From contig JALOBQ010000069.1 of the NCBI GenBank assembly GCA_023228185.1, forward strand, positions 1 to 5,513: a stretch of 5,513 nucleotides of DNA, written 5' to 3'. Each line of letters starts with the position of its first letter. Position 1 is the stretch's first letter. The DNA is from Candidatus Omnitrophota bacterium. GTDB taxonomy: Bacteria > Omnitrophota > Gorgyraeia > Gygaellales > Profunditerraquicolaceae. Shown here piece by piece: positions 1 through 5,513 of this stretch. The notes beneath the pieces are model-generated. The model worked only from the letters and a program-made list of their open reading frames with translations, did no database searches and was not told the origin of the DNA. A program made the position numbers and the translations under genes.

Positions 1-1
1 T

Positions 2-193
2 TTGATTATTTTTGATTCCCGCAAGTTTATGCCTTTGCAGGTGGTTTTACAGGTATTTCAGGGAGAATTTGTGACCAATTATCCTTTGTTGATGGCCGGC
101 CTTACTATCGCGGCTTTACCGATCATCATAGTTTATTTGTTGATGCAGAAGTATATTATCAAGGGAATAACCAGCGGAGCGGTAGTCGGATAA
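2..193 (+). CDS. Sugar ABC transporter permease, MalG type (C-terminal end only)
   Basis: This is the 3' end of a gene that begins before the window; 63 residues are visible before the TAA stop. The end matches the usual C-terminus of MalG-type inner-membrane permeases of carbohydrate ABC importers (CUT1 group): a short 'NYPLLMAGLTIAALP' segment, a last hydrophobic helix (roughly ALPIIIVYLLMQKY), then a basic 'KGITSGAVVG' tail, comparable to the family's typical '(R/K)G(I/L)TAGAVKG' ending. In the family this subunit pairs with a MalF-type permease, a substrate-binding protein and an ATPase; those genes would be expected upstream. The cytoplasmic EAA loop that contacts the ATPase is outside the window, so the substrate cannot be stated. 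The TTG at base 2 should not be read as a start; it is an internal leucine codon. Confidence 0.85.
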   Translation: MIIFDSRKFMPLQVVLQVFQGEFVTNYPLLMAGLTIAALPIIIVYLLMQKYIIKGITSGAVVG

Positions 194-206
194 GAAATGT
201 TTAATA

Positions 207-235
207 TTGCTTACGCTGGGCGGATTTGTTATAAT
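207..235 (+). promoter_or_regulatory. Sigma-70-type promoter with extended -10, upstream of the symporter gene
   Basis: The 79-base gap between the permease and the symporter contains a perfect TATAAT at 230-235, preceded by TG at 227-228 with one base between (extended -10 form, TGTTATAAT). A weak -35 element, TTGCTT, lies at 207-212 with a 17-base spacer. Transcription would start near 241-243, leaving a leader of about 30 bases before the GTG at 273. I see no operator palindrome in the gap and no terminator-like hairpin after the permease stop, so read-through from upstream is also possible. It is a sequence match only. Confidence 0.6.
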
Positions 236-260
236 ATTACTTTAAAAATTGGTTTAATAA

Positions 261-267
261 AAAGGAG
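261..267 (+). promoter_or_regulatory. Ribosome binding site deciding a GTG start
   Basis: AAAGGAG ends 5 bases before the GTG at 273. No ATG or other start codon in the same frame has a comparable site, so it supports the GTG as the symporter start. Confidence 0.75.
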
Positions 268-272
268 AATTA

Positions 273-1790
273 GTGGATAAAACAACCTGTGAGCAGCCAA
301 AACATCATATTACAGCCAGCCAGGACCGCATCTCTATTTTTCAAAAATTCATCTACAGTGTGGGCGGGTTTGTCAATACTGCGCAATCCGCTTTTATCGG
401 GCAAATGGTTATTGTTTTAAACCTTGGTTTAGGCGTTAATCCGGCTTTAGTGGGGCTGGTGGGGGCGATTCCGCGCCTTATTGATGCCATATCGGATCCG
501 ATTACCGGTTACATTTCGGATAATATCCGCACCCGCTGGGGACGCCGTAAACCGGTTATATTTTTTGGGGCGATTACCGGAGGTATCTGTTTCGCTTTGA
601 TGTTCCAGTTATTCCATGGGCGCAGTGAAATGTATTATTTTTGGTATTTTTTAATATTTCAAGTCCTTTATTTTATCGGATTTACCTGTTTTTCCATCCC
701 TTGGATTGCTTTAGGCTATGAGATGACGCCGGACTATCATGAACGTACGCGCCTGCAGGGAGCTAGTAACATTGCCGGCCAATTGCCTTGGCTTATCGCT
801 CCTTGGTGCTGGGCAATTATGCATAACCAAGCGTGGTTTACGGATGTCGTTCAAGGAGGCCGGTTTCTTGCGCTTGTCATCGGAAGCATCATTGTAGGAT
901 GCGGAATCCTGCCGGCAATTTTTAATAAAGAATACTTCCATGATTTACCAAAACCAAATGTTAAAGGCGCTTTAAATGTGACCAAAGATTTTTTCAATGG
1001 CGCGGCGATTACGCTTAAATGCAAGCCGTTTGTTAAATTATGCATGGCTACTTTATTGATCTTCGGCGGATTTATGTTGGCGTCCGCTTTCACCATTTAT
1101 GTTGTTTTCTTCTATGTTTTTAAAAATTCTCCTCTTTTAGATAACGCTTACGCGTCCGGCGGATGGCTGCTTGGCTGGTATGGGACTTTAAGCGCTATTT
1201 CCACGATGGGCGTTGTTTATCTGACTACCTGGCTTTCTACTAAAGTCGGGAAAAGAAATACTTTTTTTATCACGATTCCTCTTTCAATTGTCGGTTACGC
1301 TTTGAAATGGATTGGTTATAACCCGGATCAACCTTATTTATTGCTCATCTCCGCGCCATTTATCGCTTTTGGTTTAGGATCGCTTTTTACTCTGATGAGT
1401 TCTATGGTTGCCGATGTTTGTGATCTTGACGAACTTAGCACTGACTGCCGCAGGGAAGGCATGTTTGGCGCTGTTTATTGGTGGGTAGTAAAATTAGGAT
1501 TAGCGTTGGCATCGGTTGCTTCCGGATTCCTGATCAACTTCACCGGTTTTCATCAGGAATTAGGTTTAGCTCAGGCGCCCGAAACGTTATTGTGGATGAG
1601 GATTTTCGATATTGGTATTCCGATAGCGACTTCTCTGATGGCGCTTTTTGTGATTAAGACTTTTGAGATTTCAGAAGATAACGCGTATACCATTCGAGGT
1701 AAAGTTGAAAAGCGCAGGGAAGAAAGGCGCAAAGAACAAGTGTTAATAGAGGAAGAAAAGCGCACAGGAGAAAGAAGGAAACAAGGTTAG
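273..1790 (+). CDS. GPH/MelB-family sugar:cation symporter (MFS_2)
   Basis: 505-residue polytopic inner-membrane transporter, slightly longer than E. coli MelB (about 470). The family imports glycosides, pentosides or hexuronides with Na+, H+ or Li+. Family marks seen: RLIDAISDPITG at 69-79, whose D71 and D75 match the DxxxD pair that forms the cation site in MelB (D55/D59); TRWGRRKP at 87-94, the conserved loop after helix 2; IPWIALGYEMTPDYHERT at 142-159, the family's 'PyxALxxExTxDyxER' signature; and DLDELSTDCRREGMFGAVYWWVVKLG at about 384-409, the late conserved segment, here split by me into its 'DELST' and 'RREGMF' cores. Start is GTG with a good ribosome site. Residues 474-505 form an unusually charged Lys/Arg/Glu cytoplasmic tail. 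The next gene begins 11 bases after the stop, so co-transcription with an exported glycosidase is likely, which fits uptake of its products. The transported sugar and coupling ion are not determinable here. Confidence 0.92.
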   Translation: MDKTTCEQPKHHITASQDRISIFQKFIYSVGGFVNTAQSAFIGQMVIVLNLGLGVNPALVGLVGAIPRLIDAISDPITGYISDNIRTRWGRRKPVIFFGAITGGICFALMFQLFHGRSEMYYFWYFLIFQVLYFIGFTCFSIPWIALGYEMTPDYHERTRLQGASNIAGQLPWLIAPWCWAIMHNQAWFTDVVQGGRFLALVIGSIIVGCGILPAIFNKEYFHDLPKPNVKGALNVTKDFFNGAAITLKCKPFVKLCMATLLIFGGFMLASAFTIYVVFFYVFKNSPLLDNAYASGGWLLGWYGTLSAISTMGVVYLTTWLSTKVGKRNTFFITIPLSIVGYALKWIGYNPDQPYLLLISAPFIAFGLGSLFTLMSSMVADVCDLDELSTDCRREGMFGAVYWWVVKLGLALASVASGFLINFTGFHQELGLAQAPETLLWMRIFDIGIPIATSLMALFVIKTFEISEDNAYTIRGKVEKRREERRKEQVLIEEEKRTGERRKQG

Positions 1791-1794
1791 AAGG
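1791..1794 (+). promoter_or_regulatory. Weak ribosome binding site before the TTG start of the hydrolase gene
   Basis: AAGG directly follows the symporter stop and lies 7 bases from the TTG at 1802. The alternative ATG at 1811 has only GGAT close by, with poor spacing, so the TTG is slightly preferred. Either choice leaves the hydrophobic N-terminal helix intact. Confidence 0.4.
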
Positions 1795-1801
1795 CGAAAC
1801 G

Positions 1802-4171
1802 TTGGATAAGATGGGAATTATTAAAAGAATAACATTAATTGTTATATTATTGCTGGCGGCTCATGGCGTTGGGGTGGGTTTGTCTGTTTGGCAGGCAGAT
1901 GATTACCAATTGCAAGCGGCTCAGCCTGCTTTTATCCTAAAAAAGGCCGACATTGCCAAGTCTTCGTCAGGCGAGCTTGTTACCCAAGCCTGGGTTGCTC
2001 ATGGCAAAGGCGATATCGAGGCTGTGAATAAATATACGCAGGAGTGCATTGATCTATATAAAGACCAGGCAGAAAAAGAGCAGGCTTCTCTAACTGCCCT
2101 GCCAAAAAATAAAAATGAAATTGAGGCAGTGCAGGCATTAAATGATGTCGCGATCTGTTATTTTATCCAGGCAGAAAGTTTACTGCGCCAGAAAAAAATC
2201 GATCAGGCAAAAAAAATATTTCAGTTGATTATTGATCAGTATCCTTTTGCCCAGGGCTGGGACGCGCGCGGCTGGTTCTGGTCAATAAAATTAGCCAGCC
2301 TTCAGACGATTAAAAAAATCGAAACCGGTTCTATTGAGGTAGCGCAGAAAAAACAGGTTAGTTCGTTACCTACGAAATTAGTTTTATCTTTTCCCGGCAC
2401 AGACGAATTTGTTGATTATACAAAATACGGCCAGTTTCAAGGCGCCGGCTCAAAAGATTATCAATATATTATCACTGATCAAGAGGGCTTGATTAACGCT
2501 GTCGGTGAAGGCGTTTATCCGAACAACGCAGCGGTGAGAAAAGAAGCGTTTTTTAAGCAGGTAATTAAAGATAAACGCTTGGAAGGCGATGTGTGGGATT
2601 TTCTTTATTCTCCTGATCTGGAAGCGGCTTTTGTTAAATGGACAACTTCCAATGAACCGCAAGGCGTAAAATTATATGGCACCGCTTTAGTTTTAGAAAG
2701 AGCGGGGTTAATTACTCAGGCGATAAAATGTTATTATTCGATCCTGGTGCATTTTCCCGGCAGTTACGGTTGGACTTATTGGCATACACCCTGGTATATC
2801 GGCCAGGCCGCGATCGCCAAGATAGATTTTTTGCTTAAGCGTAACCCGCAGTTAGGGTATAAATTGGAAGGCGCCGAAATTGATATTATCAACGGATACG
2901 ACAATGATGTTTTTAACGATCAAGTCAAAACTAACCCGGGTAAATTTGTAAAAGCCGATTTTATCCAGGACACAGTAAAAGTGAAGCTGACAGCTGAATC
3001 TCTGGGGATTAAAAGAAAAGTTGGGAGCGGAAAAGTGCGTTTAATTCAATACAAAAATGATCATTGGCAGCTTATCGTGGATGATAAACCGTACATTATT
3101 AAAGGGATTACGTATGCTCCGGTTAAGACCGGCCAGTCACCTGATGACGGGACTTTTCAAAATTGGATGGATGAGGATTTAAATAAAAATTCTAAAATTG
3201 ATGGGCCGTATGACGCCTTTGTGGATAAGAATAGGAATAATATTCAGGATGAGGATGAGTTGCCTATTGGCGATTTTAAATTAATGCAGGATATGGGAGT
3301 TAATACTATTCGCTTATATCATCATCCTTTGAAGGTAAATAAAAAATTAATGCGCGATATGTATGAAACTTACGGCATTCGCGTAATTATGGGCGATTTT
3401 TTGGGTAAATACGCGATTGGCTCAGGCGCGGCCTGGAATCCAGGCACTGATTACAATAACAAAGAACAAAAAGATAAGATGATCGAGTCGGTAACGCAAA
3501 TGGTCAAGGAATTCAAAGATGAACCGTATATTTTGTTTTGGCTTTTGGGTAATGAGAATGTCTATGGTTACGCCTGTAATGCCAATGAATACCCGGAGGC
3601 TTATTTTAAATTCGCCAATGAAGTCGCTAAAATAATTAAATCAATTGACCCTGAACATCCGGTAGCAATTTGCAGCGGAGATATTTTATTTTTGGATAAA
3701 TTTGGCAAAAACGCTCCGGAGGTAGATATTTTTGGCACAAATGCTTACCGTGGTGAATATGGTTTTGGGGCTTTTTGGAGGCAAGTAAAAGAGCAAGCCG
3801 GCAAGCCGGTTTTTATTACGGAGTTTGGCTGCCCGTCTTATGCTGAAGGCGAGAGTTTAGATAAATCTGAAGAACTTCAGGCGCAATATCATTTAGGCTC
3901 TTGGGATGATATTAGCGCGAATATGGCTTTTGCCGGCGGCCAGGGCAATGCTTTAGGGGGCGTGGTTTTTGAGTGGCTGGATGAATGGTGGAAAGCTTAC
4001 GAGCCGGCTATTCATGATACAAAGGGATTATGGAGCGGCCCGTTTCCTGACGGGTATATGCATGAAGAGTGGCTGGGGATGGCGGCTCAAGGTGACGGAA
4101 AATTAAGCCCGTTTTTAAGGCAATTGCGCAAAGCATATTATATGTATCAGAAAAAGTGGCAAGCAGAATAA
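1802..4171 (+). CDS. Exported TPR-like/clan GH-A glycoside hydrolase (GH2/GH72-like TIM barrel)
   Basis: 789 residues. N-terminus: one hydrophobic helix (about 5-30) after basic residues; no clean signal peptidase site, so it may be secreted or stay anchored. Residues about 60-175 and 285-350 are helical, TPR-like; the two blocks resemble each other (135-162 and 306-333, both with '(Y/F)PxxxGW'). Residues about 411-435 are the beta-type lead-in ('IVDDKPYIIKGITY') common before GH2-like barrels. The barrel follows: NTIRLYHHP (501-509), GNEN at 583-586 with E585 as likely acid/base after Asn, FITEFG (671-676) with E674 as likely nucleophile, and FEWLDEWW (723-730) at the last strand. The Asn-Glu plus second Glu arrangement is that of retaining clan GH-A enzymes; the exact family is uncertain because 'GGVVFEW' and 'TEFGC' also recall GH72-type glucanosyltransferases. 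Start: TTG with AAGG 7 bases upstream; the ATG at 1811 is a fair alternative. The gene lies between a transporter and a binding-module gene, suggesting extracytoplasmic glycan hydrolysis or transglycosylation. Confidence 0.8.
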   Translation: MDKMGIIKRITLIVILLLAAHGVGVGLSVWQADDYQLQAAQPAFILKKADIAKSSSGELVTQAWVAHGKGDIEAVNKYTQECIDLYKDQAEKEQASLTALPKNKNEIEAVQALNDVAICYFIQAESLLRQKKIDQAKKIFQLIIDQYPFAQGWDARGWFWSIKLASLQTIKKIETGSIEVAQKKQVSSLPTKLVLSFPGTDEFVDYTKYGQFQGAGSKDYQYIITDQEGLINAVGEGVYPNNAAVRKEAFFKQVIKDKRLEGDVWDFLYSPDLEAAFVKWTTSNEPQGVKLYGTALVLERAGLITQAIKCYYSILVHFPGSYGWTYWHTPWYIGQAAIAKIDFLLKRNPQLGYKLEGAEIDIINGYDNDVFNDQVKTNPGKFVKADFIQDTVKVKLTAESLGIKRKVGSGKVRLIQYKNDHWQLIVDDKPYIIKGITYAPVKTGQSPDDGTFQNWMDEDLNKNSKIDGPYDAFVDKNRNNIQDEDELPIGDFKLMQDMGVNTIRLYHHPLKVNKKLMRDMYETYGIRVIMGDFLGKYAIGSGAAWNPGTDYNNKEQKDKMIESVTQMVKEFKDEPYILFWLLGNENVYGYACNANEYPEAYFKFANEVAKIIKSIDPEHPVAICSGDILFLDKFGKNAPEVDIFGTNAYRGEYGFGAFWRQVKEQAGKPVFITEFGCPSYAEGESLDKSEELQAQYHLGSWDDISANMAFAGGQGNALGGVVFEWLDEWWKAYEPAIHDTKGLWSGPFPDGYMHEEWLGMAAQGDGKLSPFLRQLRKAYYMYQKKWQAE
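3170..3259 (+). other. Calcium-binding-like two-loop insertion in the hydrolase domain
   Basis: Residues 457-486 of the hydrolase carry two acidic/Asn loops 16 residues apart. The first is D459-x-N461-x-N463-x-K465-x-D467 (D471 nearby). The second is D475-x-N477-x-N479-x-I481-x-D483-x-x-E486. The second fits the DxDxDGIxDxxE pattern of EF-hand/thrombospondin-3-like calcium loops, with Asn replacing several Asp. They sit between the 'KGITYAPV' strand and the 'GDFKLMQDMGVNTIRLYHHP' segment, so they would form a loop at the start of the TIM barrel. Metal binding is inferred from the pattern only. Confidence 0.55.
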
Positions 4172-4175
4172 AGAA

Positions 4176-4180
4176 AGGGG
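4176..4180 (+). promoter_or_regulatory. Ribosome binding site fixing the start of the tandem-module protein
   Basis: AGGGG lies 8 bases before the ATG at 4189. The same frame is open back to a GTG at 4156, but that start would lie inside the hydrolase gene and put 11 residues (MASRIKKGDAS) in front of an otherwise standard signal peptide. The ATG is therefore chosen. Confidence 0.7.
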
Positions 4181-4188
4181 ATGCGAGT

Positions 4189-5346
4189 ATGAAAAAGTTA
4201 TTAGTAATGTTGTTGGTTTTAGGTTGCTGTTTGGCTCCGGCAATGGCTGAAGATAAGGCGGTTAGTTCCATTGTCAGCCCAAGTGAATTTGTGGTTTTCT
4301 CGGATAAGAATGCCAAGGATAACCATTATATTCCTTCCGGTTGGATGGGGGATACCGGTGATATTAGAATGATCGACCAGTCAGCGGAAAATCCACATAG
4401 CGGAACAACGAGTATCCAGTTTATTTATAGCGCTAAGAAATCACAAGGCCAAGGTTGGGCAGGTGTTTATTGGCAGAATCCGGCGAATAACTGGGGAAAT
4501 AAAAAAGGTGGTTTTGACCTGACGGGAATGACCAAACTTACTTTTTGGGCGCGCGGGGCAAAGGGTGGTGAAGTGATCCAGAAAGTAATGATCGGCGGGA
4601 TCAAAGGGACATATCCTGATACTACAACCGTTGAGATGGGCCCGATCGAATTAACCAACACCTGGAAACAATACACGGTTAATTTAGTTGGCAAGGACCT
4701 TTCTTATATTAACGGAGGTTTTAATTGGTCAACTACCGCGGATTTAAATCCTGAGGGAGCTACTTTTTATTTTGATGATATCAAGTTTGAGGCAGATGCT
4801 GCGTTAAAGCCTGAATCAAAAAAACAGGAAGCAATGCCTTTTAACATTTATTCCGATCGTTCATCAGCGACTAATCATTTTATCCCCAGCGGTTATATGG
4901 GTGATTATAGTGATGTGAAATATGATGGCGCTTCGAAAGAAGATGCTTACCTGGGAGATACCTGTATTAAAATAATTTACAGTGGAAAAGCTACTCAAGG
5001 CGCCCGCTGGGCAGGGATCTTCTGGTTGAATCCGGCAAATAACTGGGGCACGATTGATGCCGGATACGACCTCTCCAAAGCTTCTAAATTGACTTTTTGG
5101 GCGCGCGGCGCAAAGGGCGGCGAGCGTATTGAAGAGTTTAAAGTGGGCGGTATTATGGGAGAGTTTTCGGATTCCGATAGCGCGATGATCGGGCCGGTGC
5201 TTTTGAATAAGGAGTGGACGCAATACACGATTGATCTAAAGGGCAAAGACCTTTCATATATTATCGCGGGTTTTGCCTGGTCAGCTAATGTGGACAACAA
5301 TCCGGAAGGCGCTATTTTCTACCTTGACGAAATCAAGTTTGAATGA
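4189..5346 (+). CDS. Secreted tandem carbohydrate-binding-like module protein
   Basis: 385 residues, no catalytic domain recognised. Residues 1-20 are a signal peptide: MKK, a hydrophobic core, then APAMA before E21 (AxA-type site). A lipobox-like VLGC ending at C13 is a weaker alternative. The mature protein is two copies of one module, residues 33-201 and 217-385, joined by a Lys/Glu/Pro linker (202-216). The copies align with a constant offset of 184 residues and no gaps. Shared marks are IPSG(W/Y)MGD, WAG(V/I)(Y/F)W, NPANNWG, LTFWARGAKGGE, GP(I/V)xL, GKDLSYI and the closing FY(F/L)D(D/E)IKFE. The aromatic-rich, beta-type pattern ending in 'fylDdIkfe' is typical of galactose-binding-like/CBM-like beta sandwiches, so glycan binding at the cell surface or periplasm is a reasonable inference; the ligand is unknown. 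It follows the hydrolase gene after 17 bases and probably shares its operon. Confidence 0.75.
   Translation: MKKLLVMLLVLGCCLAPAMAEDKAVSSIVSPSEFVVFSDKNAKDNHYIPSGWMGDTGDIRMIDQSAENPHSGTTSIQFIYSAKKSQGQGWAGVYWQNPANNWGNKKGGFDLTGMTKLTFWARGAKGGEVIQKVMIGGIKGTYPDTTTVEMGPIELTNTWKQYTVNLVGKDLSYINGGFNWSTTADLNPEGATFYFDDIKFEADAALKPESKKQEAMPFNIYSDRSSATNHFIPSGYMGDYSDVKYDGASKEDAYLGDTCIKIIYSGKATQGARWAGIFWLNPANNWGTIDAGYDLSKASKLTFWARGAKGGERIEEFKVGGIMGEFSDSDSAMIGPVLLNKEWTQYTIDLKGKDLSYIIAGFAWSANVDNNPEGAIFYLDEIKFE
4285..4791 (+). repeat. Module repeat, copy 1
   Basis: First of two coding direct repeats, residues 33-201 of the tandem-module protein. It pairs with 4837-5343 at a constant 552-base offset. The best-conserved DNA stretch is CTTTTTGGGCGCGCGG at 4541, found again at 5093. 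Elsewhere the bases have diverged while the protein pattern is kept, which indicates an old duplication or selection on both copies. Confidence 0.9.
4837..5343 (+). repeat. Module repeat, copy 2
   Basis: Second copy, residues 217-385. It aligns to copy 1 without any insertion or deletion over 169 residues. It ends the protein exactly, the last module residue being the last codon before the stop. Differences from copy 1 cluster in the segments after 'YMGD' and around 'GEFSDSD', which may be the variable ligand-facing parts. Confidence 0.9.
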
Positions 5347-5513
5347 TAAAAAAGTTAGCATAATTTCAGCTACAGGTTACAAGCGGTTTTTGCTTGTAGC
5401 CTGTAGCTGTTTGTTTTTATTTAATTCCTGGGGATGTAAGCCTGATTCAGGCGTGCATATCCAGAAATTAAAGAATAACCATTATCGTTTGCTGGTTAAT
5501 GGCGCCCCGTATA
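5339..5513 (+). CDS. Exported, probably lipoprotein, glycoside hydrolase (5' part, start uncertain)
   Basis: An open frame runs to the window end and is visible for 58 codons if started at the TTG at 5339, which overlaps the previous stop by 8 bases. It encodes a basic N-region (ending YKR at 14-16), a hydrophobic core (FLLVACSCLFLF, 17-28), then NSWGC (29-33) and polar residues. C33 is the likelier lipid-modified cysteine, though Trp at -2 is atypical; LVAC at 19-22 fits the lipobox better but leaves a very short core. Residues 45-58 (KNNHYRLLVNGAPY) match residues 418-431 of the upstream hydrolase (KNDHWQLIVDDKPY) at 7 of 14 positions, so this is probably a paralogous hydrolase lacking the TPR-like half. 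No good ribosome site precedes the TTG. The ATG at 5343 (ATGA overlap) is a more natural start but is in another frame and stops after six codons unless the A6 run shifts. Confidence 0.6.
   Translation, partial: MNDKKVSIISATGYKRFLLVACSCLFLFNSWGCKPDSGVHIQKLKNNHYRLLVNGAPY
5367..5420 (+). terminator. Intrinsic-terminator-like hairpin with T-tract
   Basis: Arms 5367-5384 and 5392-5409 form an 18-bp stem with 17 Watson-Crick pairs and one G-U pair (5377 with 5399), around a 7-base loop GGTTTTT. It is followed at once by TTTGTTTTT (5410-5418). This is the layout of a rho-independent terminator for the operon ending with the tandem-module gene, starting 20 bases past its stop. The odd point is that it lies within the apparent signal-peptide coding part of the next gene. 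Each arm is built of two similar 7-base units (CTACAGG/TTACAAG), so it could instead be a dispersed palindromic repeat. Confidence 0.6.

Noticed and set aside
711..1096. Antisense open frames inside the symporter gene (711-941 and 851-1096)
   Set aside because: They lie opposite a strongly conserved transporter, have no recognisable protein pattern and no ribosome site; they are shadows.
3796..3810. Short GCCGGCAAGCCGG repeat/inverted repeat
   Set aside because: It lies within the hydrolase coding sequence just before the nucleophile motif and encodes ordinary AGKPV; too short to be a separate element.
4156..4188. GTG at 4156 as start of the tandem-module protein
   Set aside because: It overlaps the hydrolase gene and puts a charged stretch before a standard MKK-type signal peptide, while the ATG at 4189 has its own AGGGG.
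4467..5300. Antisense open frames opposite the tandem-module gene
   Set aside because: Similar antisense peptides (for example the shared FAPRAQKV) appear twice only because the sense gene is duplicated.
1..5513. CRISPR array, tRNA/rRNA genes, insertion sequence or SusC/SusD-type genes
   Set aside because: No spaced direct repeats, no cloverleaf-like or rRNA-like sequence, no transposase and no outer-membrane receptor pair are seen; the window is filled by the five genes.

Overview
The window is a one-strand (+), almost gap-free carbohydrate uptake and degradation locus. Its A/T-leaning codons, GTG and possibly TTG starts, lack of SusC/SusD genes, and secreted proteins mixing TPR-like, clan GH-A and tandem carbohydrate-binding-like modules suggest an uncultured Gram-negative-type bacterium. 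My impression is the Omnitrophota or a neighbouring candidate phylum, but this rests on recalled resemblance only and no marker gene is present.

Layout: (1) bases 2-193 encode the last 63 residues of a MalG-type sugar ABC transporter permease. (2) A 79-base intergenic gap holds a good extended -10 promoter and a ribosome binding site. (3) 273-1790 encodes a full-length GPH/MelB-type sugar:cation symporter with both cation-site aspartates of the family. (4) 1802-4171, after 11 bases, encodes a 789-residue exported or membrane-anchored protein. Its N-terminal half is TPR-like and its C-terminal half is a clan GH-A (GH2/GH72-like) TIM-barrel hydrolase with both catalytic glutamates and a two-loop calcium-binding-like insertion. 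(5) 4189-5346 encodes a small secreted protein that is almost entirely two gap-free copies of one beta-sandwich-like module. (6) From about 5339 to the end runs the 5' part of a second exported glycosidase, probably a lipoprotein, whose first mature residues resemble the start of the hydrolase domain in (4).

Inferred working model: the exported hydrolase(s) cut or remodel a glycan outside the cytoplasm, the tandem module protein binds the glycan, and the symporter and upstream ABC transporter import the released glycosides. The substrate cannot be read from the sequence. The promoter before the symporter suggests that 273 onward can be transcribed separately from the ABC genes.

The strangest spot is the last junction (5339-5420). 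An ATGA stop/start overlap leads into an A6G run, which would need a -1 shift or one extra A to reach the downstream frame. A near-perfect 18-bp hairpin with a T-tract, which looks like an intrinsic terminator, sits inside the putative signal-peptide coding sequence.
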